Below are positions 1 to 8,959 of a DNA stretch of 54,021 nucleotides, piece after piece (position 1 is the first letter of the stretch; each line of letters starts with the position of its first letter). The notes below the pieces were generated by a model that saw nothing but the letters and a program-made list of their open reading frames with translations, was not told where the DNA came from and made no database searches. This DNA is from Rhodoferax sp. Lineage in GTDB: Bacteria; Pseudomonadota; Gammaproteobacteria; Burkholderiales; Burkholderiaceae_C. The stretch covers positions 1 through 54,021 of the forward strand of contig NZ_JAGPBB010000015.1 of the NCBI RefSeq assembly GCF_018063565.1, written 5' to 3'. Made by a program: the position numbers and the translations under genes.

Positions 1-1651
1 CCACGTCCAGCCCCACCCCCCGGCCCGAGAGGTTGGTCACCTTTTCGGCGGTAGAAAAGCCGGGCTCGAAGATCAACCCGAAGATCTCGCTCTCGCTCAT
101 GTGGTGGCCGGCCTCGACCAGACCACGCTCAATCGCTTTGGCCAGAATCTTGTCTTTTTTCAGGCCACCACCGTCGTCTTCGACGGTGATCACAATCGCG
201 CCACTGTCGTGGTAGGCGTTGAGCTTGACCGTGCCCTGCGCAGGCTTGCCACGCTGGCGGCGCAGCTCGGCACTCTCAATGCCGTGGTCCATGCTGTTGC
301 GCACCAGGTGCATCAGCGGGTCGCCAATTTTTTCAACCACGGTTTTGTCGAGTTCGGTTTCTTCGCCGTCAATCAGCAAACCGATGTCTTTGCCCAGGTC
401 GCGCGACACGTCATGCACCACGCGCTGGAAGCGACTGAAAGTGGCACCAATGCGTACCATGCGCAGTTGCAGCGCACTGTCGCGCACTTCTTCAACCAGT
501 GTGGCCAGTTTGGAGGTGCTTTCCTGCAGCTCAATCACCTTGGAGCGGTGCGCAATCATGTTGACGCTGGCACCGGCGATGATCAGCTCGCCCACCAGGT
601 TGATGAGCTGGTCGAGCTTGTCGGCGTCGACGCGAATCGACTTGCTTTCGGCCGCGCCCATTTCCTTGACCTGCTTCTGCTTGGTCAGCGCGGCTTCCAC
701 CACCTCGGGTTGCACCGAGCCCTGTTCCACCAGAATGGTGCCAATAGGCTTGCCTGGCTCGTCGACCTGCACGTCCAGCGCCATGTCGAGCTCTTGCGGG
801 CTGAGCGTGCCGCAGCGCACCAGCATATCGCCCAGGCGGGTGGCTTCACCCTGTTGCAGGCTGATCAGACTGATGTATTCCGAGATGCGGCTGTGCGGCG
901 GCAAGATGATCAGACGGCTGTCGTCCCGGACAAACTCAAACACCTTTTCAATGGCGGCCTTGTCTGCCTGGGTCTGAAAAGCCATTTCAAAGCCCAGGTA
1001 ACACAGCTCGGGGTCCATGTGCTCGGCATCGGGCAGCTGGTCGCTGATGGTTTCGATGGCGGTGACGGTGCCCATGGTGCCCAGGTAACGGATGAACGAC
1101 AGCGGGTCCATGCCATTGCGCAGCACGTCGGGGCCAAAACGCAGCGAAATATGCCAGTGATCCGCATTGACGGCATCCGAATGGATGCGCTCAACGCGTT
1201 CGGGGTCGGCGCTGGGGAGTGAAGCTTTGGCCTTGGCGGGTTCCGTGGCTGGCTTGGCTCCGTCGAGAAAACCGCGCAGTTGCGCCACCAGCGGGTCGCC
1301 TTGCGCCTGAAGGTCGGCATTGCCTTCGGTTTCGCCAGCAGCCACACCGTCGATCAGCGCGCCAATGTGGTCGCAGCAGGCCAGCAACACGGCGACCAGC
1401 GCGTCGTCCAGCACCAGCTTGCCGCCACGCACCCGGTCGAGCGCGCTCTCCACCACATGGGTGAAAGCCACCACATGGTCCAGGCTGAACAAGCCACTGG
1501 AGCCTTTGATGGTGTGGGCAGCGCGAAAAATGGCATTGACCATTTCGGTCTTGTCATCGGCGCCCTCCACGGCCAGCAACGCGGTTTCCATGTCTTCAAG
1601 AAGTTCGCGGCATTCGGTGAGGAATGTCGACAGTGCATCATCCAGATCCAT
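1..1651 (-). CDS. cheA: Chemotaxis histidine kinase CheA (C-terminus beyond the window start)
   Basis: CheA autophosphorylates on a histidine in response to methyl-accepting receptors and passes phosphate to CheY. About 550 residues are in the window. The N-terminal HPt domain carries AAHTIKG with His46 as phosphorylation site. A middle segment includes a receiver-docking-like region and a stretch resembling GspE N-terminal modules (LGDMLVRCGTLSPQEL). The dimerization domain follows, then the ATPase domain with N box HLVRNSMDHGIE, G1 box VEDDGGGL and the F box. The frame runs off base 1 at GVGLDV in the G2 box, so the end of the ATPase domain and the CheW-like domain lie outside. The ATG at 1651 sits one base after the stop of the STAS gene, so the two are probably translationally coupled. 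It is the last gene in the window of a receiver-MCP-CheY-STAS-CheA operon. Confidence 0.95.
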   Translation of the reverse strand, partial: MDLDDALSTFLTECRELLEDMETALLAVEGADDKTEMVNAIFRAAHTIKGSSGLFSLDHVVAFTHVVESALDRVRGGKLVLDDALVAVLLACCDHIGALIDGVAAGETEGNADLQAQGDPLVAQLRGFLDGAKPATEPAKAKASLPSADPERVERIHSDAVNADHWHISLRFGPDVLRNGMDPLSFIRYLGTMGTVTAIETISDQLPDAEHMDPELCYLGFEMAFQTQADKAAIEKVFEFVRDDSRLIILPPHSRISEYISLISLQQGEATRLGDMLVRCGTLSPQELDMALDVQVDEPGKPIGTILVEQGSVQPEVVEAALTKQKQVKEMGAAESKSIRVDADKLDQLINLVGELIIAGASVNMIAHRSKVIELQESTSKLATLVEEVRDSALQLRMVRIGATFSRFQRVVHDVSRDLGKDIGLLIDGEETELDKTVVEKIGDPLMHLVRNSMDHGIESAELRRQRGKPAQGTVKLNAYHDSGAIVITVEDDGGGLKKDKILAKAIERGLVEAGHHMSESEIFGLIFEPGFSTAEKVTNLSGRGVGLDV

Positions 1652-1652
1652 A

Positions 1653-1961
1653 TCAGCTCCTTGCAGCAGCGGAGGACTTGCGTGAGTCCATCACCAGGTG
1701 GTCACCAAAAAAAGCCGCCACATTGAGCAGCTCAAAGACTTCCAGCACCGCCGGGCTGTGCCCCACCAGCTTGACGTCGCGCTGCGCTGCCTGCGCGGTT
1801 TTTTTGGCCAGCATCAACAACTGGACCCCGGCGGTGTCCAGGTCAGTCACACCCGACAGGTCCACCTCGTCCACTGGCGGTGTCGCCAGCAGCAGGGGTT
1901 TGAGCTCCATCGCGCGAAAAATGGTGAGCTCGCCTTCAATGCGCAAGGTGTTGGTACTCAT
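1653..1961 (-). CDS. STAS-domain protein in the chemotaxis operon
   Basis: A 102-residue single STAS domain, of the anti-sigma-factor-antagonist/MlaB type. The usual phosphorylation loop reads DLSGVTDLDTAGVQLL, so the serine of the classical DSSG motif is a threonine (DTAG); phosphorylation of this threonine is possible but unproven. The ATG at 1961 is chosen over a start three codons upstream because it overlaps the cheY stop as ATGA. It lies between cheY and cheA, which suggests a role in the chemosensory array. Small STAS proteins next to cheY/cheA are known in other proteobacterial chemosensory operons, but their partner here cannot be read from the sequence. Confidence 0.88.
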   Translation of the reverse strand: MSTNTLRIEGELTIFRAMELKPLLLATPPVDEVDLSGVTDLDTAGVQLLMLAKKTAQAAQRDVKLVGHSPAVLEVFELLNVAAFFGDHLVMDSRKSSAAARS

Positions 1962-2326
1962 GGCAGGCACAGCCGTTGCACGGCGTTCACAAGTTGTTCG
2001 GGTTGAAACGGCTTGACCACCCAGGCGCGCGCACCGGCCGCCTGGCCTTCGCGCTTTTTCTCCTCGGCCGACTCGGTGGTGAGCATGATCACCGGGGTGA
2101 ACTTGTAAGCCGGCATGCCTTTGACAGCCTTCAGAAACGCAATTCCGTCCATCACCGGCATGTTGACGTCGCTGATGATCATGTGGACTTTCTGGCCAGT
2201 CAGTTTGGAGAGTGCGTCCTTGCCGTCCACACCTTCAATCACGTCGTAGCCAGCGCCCTTGAGCGCTATTCCCACGACACGCCGCATGGACGCGGAGTCG
2301 TCAACAATCATGATGGTTTTAGCCAT
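1958..2326 (-). CDS. cheY: CheY-type response regulator
   Basis: A single-domain receiver of 122 residues. It shows the acidic pair D9-D10 (IMIVDDSAS), the phosphoacceptor Asp53 in IISDVNMPVMDG, the switch threonines in LTTES and Lys105 in VVKPF, so all catalytic positions are present. The ATG at 2326 is preferred to an upstream start because AGAGGAAGAG lies just before it and homologues begin at the IMIVDD strand. It starts 10 bases after the MCP gene and overlaps the STAS gene by four bases. It is probably phosphorylated by the CheA encoded two genes downstream; whether the target is flagella, pili or another output is unknown. Confidence 0.93.
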   Translation of the reverse strand: MAKTIMIVDDSASMRRVVGIALKGAGYDVIEGVDGKDALSKLTGQKVHMIISDVNMPVMDGIAFLKAVKGMPAYKFTPVIMLTTESAEEKKREGQAAGARAWVVKPFQPEQLVNAVQRLCLP

Positions 2327-2336
2327 GGCTCTTCCT

Positions 2337-3488
2337 CTAGAAAAAACTGATATCGGTGGTGTTCTTTTGCTCAACCGTGCCGCCTTCATGGATCACATGC
2401 TGGTCGGCCATCACGTAGGTTTTTTTCAGCTCGCCCAGCATCTCGGTCGGGTCAAGCGGTTGCAGCGTCAGGGACTGCAGGTAGTCGTCGTGCTGTTGCT
2501 GCAACACCTCGGGCAGTCGGTCCATGTTCTTGAGCACCTGGCCCATGATCTGGCTGACACGGTCCTGAAACTGCAGTTGCACCAGCGCGTTGTTGACTTC
2601 GGACTGAATGCTGACACTTTCGTCTTGCAACAGGTTGCTGGAGCGTTGAAACACCTCGGTCACACCCTTGAAGTCGCCCAGCACGCGGTCGATGGTGGTG
2701 TGTACGGCCTGCAATGAGCCGTCTTCTGCCACCACCGCTTCACGCACCACGGTGCAGGTGTCGGTGATGGCGGCGCTGATGAGTTTGACCTTTTCGGCAA
2801 TCTTGCGACCCGTGTCGCCAGACTGCTGCGACAACATACGAAACTCTTTGGCCACCACGGCAAAACCCCGACCCAGATCACCGGCGCGGGCGGCTTCAAT
2901 GGCGGCATTGAGCGCCAGCAGATTGGTTTGCTGGGCAATACGCGCCACATCGGCGGCCATGTCGTGCAGCTCGGCAATGAAGCGGTCCAGGCCTTGTACC
3001 TTGCCCAACATCGATTCCATGTTGCCCATGCTGGCCTGTTGGGTTTCGATCAATGCCCGGAGGTCCTGCTCGCTCTTGTTGAACAACCCTGCCATGCCCT
3101 GACCGCCACCTTCAACGGCGTCGGTTTCCTGGGTGGCGGTGCGCAAGGCGACATCCAGCTTGTCGACAATGCCGCCGAAGCGGTCAGACAACTGGTTGAC
3201 CGCAGTTTCCATCTGCTCGCGGGAAGATTCAAAATGGCGCTTCCAGACCGGAATCACTTCACCGGCAAAACCGGATTGCGCGTCCAGATAAACGGCCAGA
3301 TTGCGGCTATGGCGCTGGTGCAAAGCAGACTGCAACTTGCCAACGCCGGCGCCGGCTGCCAGCAACACCACCGCAGCCGAGAGGGCTGGCAGCGTCAAAC
3401 CACCAACAGCCACAACGCTTGCTGCACCCAGGGTACCCAGGCCAAGGCTGTAGACCAAAGACAAAGTGGAGTCCTGATACTTTTTCAT
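2337..3488 (-). CDS. Methyl-accepting chemotaxis protein without a periplasmic sensor domain
   Basis: A 383-residue receptor. Two hydrophobic segments (about residues 11-31 and 34-50) are separated by only a few residues, so there is no periplasmic ligand domain. The long cytoplasmic helical bundle contains the conserved hairpin tip around residues 185-222 ([20 protein letters not shown] followed by [14 protein letters not shown]), where CheA and CheW dock. The C-terminus, TDISFF, is not the usual NWETF-type methyltransferase tether. The start codon overlaps the stop of the upstream receiver gene as ATGA. The signal must come from the cytoplasm, the membrane or a partner protein; the receiver and kinase upstream are possible inputs. 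Confidence 0.92.
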   Translation of the reverse strand: MKKYQDSTLSLVYSLGLGTLGAASVVAVGGLTLPALSAAVVLLAAGAGVGKLQSALHQRHSRNLAVYLDAQSGFAGEVIPVWKRHFESSREQMETAVNQLSDRFGGIVDKLDVALRTATQETDAVEGGGQGMAGLFNKSEQDLRALIETQQASMGNMESMLGKVQGLDRFIAELHDMAADVARIAQQTNLLALNAAIEAARAGDLGRGFAVVAKEFRMLSQQSGDTGRKIAEKVKLISAAITDTCTVVREAVVAEDGSLQAVHTTIDRVLGDFKGVTEVFQRSSNLLQDESVSIQSEVNNALVQLQFQDRVSQIMGQVLKNMDRLPEVLQQQHDDYLQSLTLQPLDPTEMLGELKKTYVMADQHVIHEGGTVEQKNTTDISFF

Positions 3489-3892
3489 GATGCAGCACCA
3501 ACGTCGGTGGAGGTGTCGTCCTTGGATTCTTCCAGCATGCCCGCGATCAACGGCAGGAGTTCCATGACAAAGTTCGCTTTGCCCACCAGGCCCAAACAGC
3601 CCAGCTCACGCGCTGCGGCACGGTAAAAAATGTTGTCGTGCAAGGACAGAAACAGAATTTTTGGCGCGCTGGGCCAGGCTTTCATGGCACGGGCCACATC
3701 CAGCCCGGACATCCCCGGCATCACGATGTCGAGCAGCACCAGATCCGGAGCCAGCTGGCGTCCCATTTCGAGGGCATGGACCCCGTCATAGGCCTCACCA
3801 ACGATCTGCACCGGCGAGTACATGGACAACAGGTTCTTGACCGAGGCCATGAAGGTCCTGTTGTCATCCACCAGAAGTATCTTGAGCGTCAT
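3485..3892 (-). CDS. Stand-alone NarL-like receiver protein
   Basis: A 135-residue receiver with D9-D10, phosphoacceptor Asp55 in [13 protein letters not shown], a serine switch residue in LSLHDN and a lysine in VGKAN. The sequence resembles NarL/FixJ receivers ([11 protein letters not shown]), but the protein ends after the receiver, without a DNA-binding domain; the last 20 residues are acidic and probably disordered. It overlaps the MCP gene by four bases and lies 99 bases downstream of a sensor kinase gene on the same strand, so that kinase is a plausible phosphodonor. It may link the kinase to the chemosensory array; this is inference from gene order. Confidence 0.88.
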   Translation of the reverse strand: MTLKILLVDDNRTFMASVKNLLSMYSPVQIVGEAYDGVHALEMGRQLAPDLVLLDIVMPGMSGLDVARAMKAWPSAPKILFLSLHDNIFYRAAARELGCLGLVGKANFVMELLPLIAGMLEESKDDTSTDVGAAS

Positions 3893-3991
3893 GGTGGAAA
3901 CTGTACGTCGCGGCAGCCGCGCCGACCATCAGGCCATTACCCTAGTCGGGCCGGTAAAACACCTGAGTTCGCCAGTGCCGCCCTGGCAAGT

Positions 3992-6685
3992 TCACGCGGC
4001 GGGTGATTTAATGGGCACCCGCTGGAAGCTCACCGTGAAGGTGGTACCCGCGCTTGAATCCACTTGCAATGTTCCGTCGAGCTGGCGCGCAAGGTCTGAC
4101 ACCAGTTGCAGCCCCAGCGACTGACGTCCACGCAACTCAAAGTCGGGCGGCAAACCCACTCCGTCGTCGCGCACCTGGACCAGCCAGCGGCCGGCCTGTT
4201 GGTCGGGCTGCAAGCGGACCTGGACCTCGCCGGTGCGCCCATCCGGGAAGGCGTGTTTGAGACAGTTGGACAGCAACTCGTTGACCAGCAGACCGCACGG
4301 TGTGGCCTGGTCCATCACCACCTGCACCTCGGCCACGTCCAGGCTGAGGCGCACCGTGGCCATCTGGCTGCTTTGTGCCCTGAAGGTTTGGGTGGCCAGT
4401 TGTCTGAGGTAAGCCCCCAACTCGACGGACGCAAAGCTGCCGACCCGGTACAGGGTTTCGTGCAGCAGCGCCATGGTCAGGATGCGGCCCTGCATGTCCT
4501 TGAGCACATCCTTGGTGGCACTTTCGGTGCAGCGACTGGCCTCCAGCCGCAGCAGGCTCGAGATCACTTGCAGATTGTTTTTGACGCGGTGATGCACCTC
4601 GTTGAGCAGCGCCACTTTTTCATGCAGCGAGGCTTGCAAGGCTTGATCGGCCCCTTTGCGCTGGGTGATGTCCTCTTTGACCGCAACGTAATGGCTGGTT
4701 CGGCCATGTGCGTCGAGCACGGGCGCGATCACCGCGTGCTCGATGAACAGTTCACCATTCTTGCGCCGGTTGTGCAGTTCGCCCTCCCAGACCGTGCCCG
4801 AACACAGGGCGTCCCACATCTCCTGGTAGCGCTCCGGGGGGGTTTGACCGGACTTGAGAATACGGGGGTTGTGACCCAGCACCTCGTCCAGGCGGTAGCC
4901 GGTATTGCGCGTGAAGCTGGGGTTGACGTACAGAATGTCACCTTGCAGGTCGGTGATGACAATCGACAGCGGTGCCTGCTCCACTGAACGCGACAACTGG
5001 CGCAACCGCTCGTCCGCCGCTTTGCGTTCGGTGATGTCGGTGATGAAGCCATGCCACAGCACGGCACCGTCGTCCAGGCGCTCGGGCAGCGAGTTGCCGT
5101 ACAACCAGCGCACCAAGCCGCTGGACGACAGTGTCCGGTACTCGTGTTGCCACGGCGTCAGTAGCCGCGCGGAGTCCTGAATCGACACCATCACTGCCTG
5201 TGCATCATCGGGATGAATGACGGCGAAGGCACCCGCGGCGTCCACTGCCGCCTCTTGCGGGCTGATCTGATACAGCTCCCGGATCCAGTCGCTGGCAAAC
5301 GGGAAACACGAGCTGCCATCGGGGCGCAGCAGATATTGGTACAACAGGCCCGGCACCCGGTCGGCCAGCTTGCGCAAACGGGTCAGGGCTTCTTCACGCG
5401 CCAGATCGAGCCGGTGGTACTCGCTGATGTCCACAAATACCCACAAGAATTCGCCCGAATTGGGGGCCAGCATGACACCACTGAGTTCAACCCAGATGCG
5501 CTGCCCCCCATGCCGGATGAACTCGGCCTGGGTCCGGTAAACCTGGCCCGTGGCCATCTGCGGGTAGCCCTCGGTGGCCAGCCGCAGGTAGGTGTCGACA
5601 CTGCTGTAGTACCGGCTGGTGGGCGTGCCCACCAGTTCGCCCGGGCCATAGCCAAGCATCTTCTCAAAAGCACCACTGGCCCAGACCACCACGCGGTTGC
5701 GCACTTTCACAATGCTCACCAGATCGTTGTCCAGCATGGCCTTTTGCTCCAGCAAGGTCTGCTCCAGCACCTGGCGGGTATGACTCAGCGTTTCCAGCGA
5801 CTCCGACAAGGAACGGGTTTTTTCCTGAACCCTGCGGCGCAGCGTCAGATTCCAGAGAAACAGGAGCAACACCAAGGCCGATGCGACCAGCGCTCCATAC
5901 CCCAGATAGCGGGCATAGGGCGACGGCCCGGTTCGGGTCACCCGGGAGCCCAGCCATTTTTCGTGGATGGCCGTCATCTCGTCGGGCTTGATCAACGCAA
6001 ACCCCTGTTCCACCGACGCCAACAGGGCGTCCTGGCCCTTGGACACCGCGCGGTGAAACTCTCCACTCGCAATCGAGGCGGAATGTCGATAGTCTTCGGC
6101 CACCCCGCGCTGGTTGAGCAGGTACACCGCGGGCGGCTCGTCCATGCAGAAAACCCGGATCTCGCCGGCCTGCGCGGCACTGATCACGGCGGTGTAACTG
6201 GGGTAAGCCTTGAGCTGATCAACCTGCTTGGCCCGAAGCGTGTCGATGCAGGCATCACCGGCTTTGACACCGACGGTAAAGCCGCGCAAGGACGAGGCAT
6301 CGACAATGCCGCTGATGCTGCGGTGAAAAAATATCGACACCTCAAGGCGCGCGTAAGCCCGGCTGAAGTCCAGCGTTTTCTGGCGTTCCGGCGTCTTGAA
6401 GATGGTGTCAATCACGTCCGCCTGTCCGGCCTGCATACGCCGCTGCGCCAACCCCCAGTCCATCGCCTGCAGCTTGACTTCCACGCCGGTGCGCTGCTGC
6501 CACAGCGCCCAGTAATCCTTCAGCACCCCTTGCAGCTCACCCTGTGCGTCGCGAAAAATGTAGGGCGGATAGTTGTCATCGAGCACCACCGTGATGGCGC
6601 GCAGCGGCTCACGCACCGGTGGCGACTGGCCCCAAGCCAGCGCGGACATGCCATACAAAACGCCTGCGAGTATCAGCCTGAGCAT
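3992..6685 (-). CDS. Sensor histidine kinase: periplasmic solute-binding domain, three PAS domains, HisKA_2
   Basis: An 897-residue membrane kinase. A signal peptide (residues 1-20) precedes a periplasmic domain of the family-3 solute-binding type (about 30-250; TVVLDDNYPPYIFRDAQG), then one membrane segment (about 261-282) and a short coiled coil. Three PAS domains follow (about 310-430, 445-560 and 565-690; the last contains YVNPSFTRNTGY). The kinase core is HisKA_2-like, with phosphorylation motif EVHHRVKNNLQVISSLL, and ends in an HATPase with NELLSNCLKHAFPDG and DDGVGLP. The periplasmic domain suggests sensing of an amino acid or similar small solute; the ligand is unknown. It starts 21 bases after the stop of the GGDEF-EAL gene, so the two are probably cotranscribed. 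Confidence 0.92.
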   Translation of the reverse strand: MLRLILAGVLYGMSALAWGQSPPVREPLRAITVVLDDNYPPYIFRDAQGELQGVLKDYWALWQQRTGVEVKLQAMDWGLAQRRMQAGQADVIDTIFKTPERQKTLDFSRAYARLEVSIFFHRSISGIVDASSLRGFTVGVKAGDACIDTLRAKQVDQLKAYPSYTAVISAAQAGEIRVFCMDEPPAVYLLNQRGVAEDYRHSASIASGEFHRAVSKGQDALLASVEQGFALIKPDEMTAIHEKWLGSRVTRTGPSPYARYLGYGALVASALVLLLFLWNLTLRRRVQEKTRSLSESLETLSHTRQVLEQTLLEQKAMLDNDLVSIVKVRNRVVVWASGAFEKMLGYGPGELVGTPTSRYYSSVDTYLRLATEGYPQMATGQVYRTQAEFIRHGGQRIWVELSGVMLAPNSGEFLWVFVDISEYHRLDLAREEALTRLRKLADRVPGLLYQYLLRPDGSSCFPFASDWIRELYQISPQEAAVDAAGAFAVIHPDDAQAVMVSIQDSARLLTPWQHEYRTLSSSGLVRWLYGNSLPERLDDGAVLWHGFITDITERKAADERLRQLSRSVEQAPLSIVITDLQGDILYVNPSFTRNTGYRLDEVLGHNPRILKSGQTPPERYQEMWDALCSGTVWEGELHNRRKNGELFIEHAVIAPVLDAHGRTSHYVAVKEDITQRKGADQALQASLHEKVALLNEVHHRVKNNLQVISSLLRLEASRCTESATKDVLKDMQGRILTMALLHETLYRVGSFASVELGAYLRQLATQTFRAQSSQMATVRLSLDVAEVQVVMDQATPCGLLVNELLSNCLKHAFPDGRTGEVQVRLQPDQQAGRWLVQVRDDGVGLPPDFELRGRQSLGLQLVSDLARQLDGTLQVDSSAGTTFTVSFQRVPIKSPAA

Positions 6686-6706
6686 TAAGATCAGTAGCGT
6701 AAAAAC

Positions 6707-8782
6707 TTAGATGTATATGGGCTGGACGTCAATTTGATCACATGAAACGGGGCGCCCAAAGAGATACCCCTGAAAGGCGTCACACCCCATCTGAGCCAAC
6801 AGGTCACGCTGCCCCACGGTCTCAACCCCCTCGGCAATCACTGACATGCCCAGATTGTGACCCAAGGCCACGATGCTGCGAGCGATCACCTCGTCGTCAT
6901 GGTCCGTCAGGATGTCACGCACAAAGGACTGGTCAATCTTGAGCTGGTCCATCGGCAGGCGTTTGAGGTAGCTCAGCGACGAGTACCCGGTGCCAAAGTC
7001 GTCCAGCGAGAAACTCACCCCCAAAGCCTTGAGGCTGCTCATCTTGGCAATGACATCGGTCACATCGTGCACCAGCATGCTCTCGGTGAGTTCGAGCTTG
7101 AGCTTATAGGCATCGACACCGGTTTCGTCGAGCACCTGCGCCACCGCGTCAACAAAGTCGGCCTGGGCAAACTGCAATGAGCTGACATTGACCGCCAGGG
7201 TCCACTGTGCCGTCGCCGGATGCGCCGACCAGGTCACCAATTGCAGGCAGGCCGTCTGCAGTACCCACTGGCCCAGTTGCAGGATCAGCCCCGTTTGCTC
7301 GGCCAACGGAATGAACTGACCAGGTGGCACCAACCCGAGCACCGGGTGCACCCAGCGCACCAGTGACTCGGCGCCGATGGGGCGTCCCCGAGCGTCCACC
7401 TGGACCTGATAGTGCAGTACAAACTGCCCGACCTGCAACGCTTTTTGCAGGTCTTTTTCGAGCTTGGTGCGCGCCATGGCCAGCGCCTGGATCGAGGGGT
7501 CAAAAAACCTCGCGGTACCGCGACCCGCTTCCTTGGCCTGGTACATGGCAGCATCGGCCATCTTCAGCAGTTCATCGGGGTCACTGGCGTGACGGTCAAA
7601 CATGACGATACCCATGCTGGCCGTACTGTTGTAGCTGCGGCCGCGCAGCGTGTAAGGCAGGGACAGGGTGTCCTGGATCTTGCTGGCCATGTGTTCGGCG
7701 CTGACCGCGGCATTCTGACTGCTGAGTCCCAGACTTTCCAGCATGACCATGAACTCGTCGCCACCAATGTGCGCCGCCGTATCGTCCTCACCGATACAGG
7801 CCACCAGCCGTTGCGCCACAGCCGTCAACAACTCGTCGCCAAAACCAGGGCCGAGGGTCTCGTTGATTTGCCGAAAATGATCGAGATCGAGAAAAATCAG
7901 CGCACCGTGTTGCCCGGATCGCGCGCAGGCGACCAGCGCCGCTTTGAGCCGGTCTTGCAACCGGCGCCGGTTAGGCAGCCCGGTGAGGTCGTCAAAATAG
8001 GCCAGATGGTGAATACGCGCTTCGGCCAGACGGTGCGCACTGAGGTCGCTGAGAATGCTGATGTAGCTGGGTTTGCCGGAAAGTGTCACCCGCGACACCG
8101 TCAGCGCCAGCGGAAAGCGCGATCCGTCGTGGCGGCGGCCCTCGACCTCGCGCTGGGTGCAAACCACCCGATCGTGCCCCCCTTGCTGGTCCTTCTGCAG
8201 GTGCTGCTGGTGTTCGCTGCCAAACGGCTCGGGCATCAGCACCGAGATGTTGCAGCCCAGTACCTCGCCAGCGACGTAACCAAACATGGTGCAGGCACCA
8301 CGATTGAAGGACTGGATGCGACCGAGTGCGTCCACCGTGATGACGCCGTTGGCCATGTTGTCCAGAATCGCCTGATTGCGCAGCGCCAGATCGCGCTCAC
8401 GCTGGTCGGCCTGGTGTTTGTAAAACGCCATTTGCAGCACGGTGTGCAGTTCGCGATTGGAAAACGGCTTGAGGATGTACCCATAGGGCTCGACCAGCAT
8501 CGCGCGGGACAACATCTCGTCGGCGGCAAAGGCGCTCAGGAACACCACCGGCAGCGGTTGCTGTGCCCGGATGGCCAGCGCGGCAGCAATACCATCCATG
8601 GCGCTGCCCAACTGAATGTCCATCAGCACCAGATCTGGTTTCACCTGCCCGGCCAGGCTGATCGCTTCTTCTCCGGTGCGGGCCTCCGCGGCAACCCGAT
8701 AACCCATGTCTTGCAACTGCAAGCGGATATCGTGCGCCACAAGGGTTTCGTCTTCAACCAGAAGGATGGTGGGCGGACTCAT
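6707..8782 (-). CDS. REC-PAS-GGDEF-EAL cyclic-di-GMP protein
   Basis: A 691-residue protein for cyclic-di-GMP turnover. Receiver (about 5-120) with phosphoacceptor Asp55; PAS (about 138-245); GGDEF domain with intact GGDEF at 340-344; EAL domain with the signature as ESL (472-474), NVSSLQF, DDFGTGYSS (594-602) and AEGVET. Most catalytic residues of both domains are kept, so synthase, phosphodiesterase or both are possible. The PAS resembles FixL-type modules (FNRGACTMFGY, VLMPEPF), with a histidine near residue 203 where FixL has its haem ligand; haem binding is only a possibility. The ATG at 8782 is chosen because the longer reading would begin with TTG. The receiver is paralogous to that of the REC-kinase at 9604-10677. 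Confidence 0.92.
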   Translation of the reverse strand: MSPPTILLVEDETLVAHDIRLQLQDMGYRVAAEARTGEEAISLAGQVKPDLVLMDIQLGSAMDGIAAALAIRAQQPLPVVFLSAFAADEMLSRAMLVEPYGYILKPFSNRELHTVLQMAFYKHQADQRERDLALRNQAILDNMANGVITVDALGRIQSFNRGACTMFGYVAGEVLGCNISVLMPEPFGSEHQQHLQKDQQGGHDRVVCTQREVEGRRHDGSRFPLALTVSRVTLSGKPSYISILSDLSAHRLAEARIHHLAYFDDLTGLPNRRRLQDRLKAALVACARSGQHGALIFLDLDHFRQINETLGPGFGDELLTAVAQRLVACIGEDDTAAHIGGDEFMVMLESLGLSSQNAAVSAEHMASKIQDTLSLPYTLRGRSYNSTASMGIVMFDRHASDPDELLKMADAAMYQAKEAGRGTARFFDPSIQALAMARTKLEKDLQKALQVGQFVLHYQVQVDARGRPIGAESLVRWVHPVLGLVPPGQFIPLAEQTGLILQLGQWVLQTACLQLVTWSAHPATAQWTLAVNVSSLQFAQADFVDAVAQVLDETGVDAYKLKLELTESMLVHDVTDVIAKMSSLKALGVSFSLDDFGTGYSSLSYLKRLPMDQLKIDQSFVRDILTDHDDEVIARSIVALGHNLGMSVIAEGVETVGQRDLLAQMGCDAFQGYLFGRPVSCDQIDVQPIYI

Positions 8783-8913
8783 CGAAAGGGGTTCTTCGGC
8801 AGAGCATTTCAAAGATGAGCGCAACGATACGTCTTTAGCGCCCAGGGCGATATACGGTAATCACCTGAGTGCTGGCAGGAAAATCCCCTAGATCCATGAA
8901 AGCTACCAACAAC

Positions 8914-8959
8914 GTAGCTCCAAATACTTATAGATATTGCGCTGGAGGCCTTTTTATTG
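8914..8959 (+). repeat. Comamonadaceae-type interspersed repeat, copy 1
   Basis: Contains TAGCT, then ATAGATATTGCGCTGGAGGC followed by a T-run and TTGCTAAAA. It has the same order of blocks as the other copies in this window (TAGCT ... GCGCTAGAGG ... CAATTT or T-run). It fills the 3' side of the gap after the NarL-type regulator gene; the CTA in its tail is that gene's stop codon (TAG on the minus strand). Confidence 0.7.

Noticed and set aside
101-1222. Long plus-strand open frame (373 codons) opposite cheA
   Set aside because: It is antisense to the well-conserved CheA frame, and its translation is rich in His, Gln and Leu without any recognisable motif, as expected for a shadow frame in GC-rich DNA.
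5213-6688. Plus-strand open frame of 491 codons opposite the sensor kinase
   Set aside because: No family motif, and the opposite strand encodes a full set of SBP, PAS and kinase motifs.
7412-8818. Plus-strand open frame of 468 codons opposite the GGDEF-EAL gene
   Set aside because: Shadow of an intact conserved gene; the composition is skewed to His, Gln and Arg.
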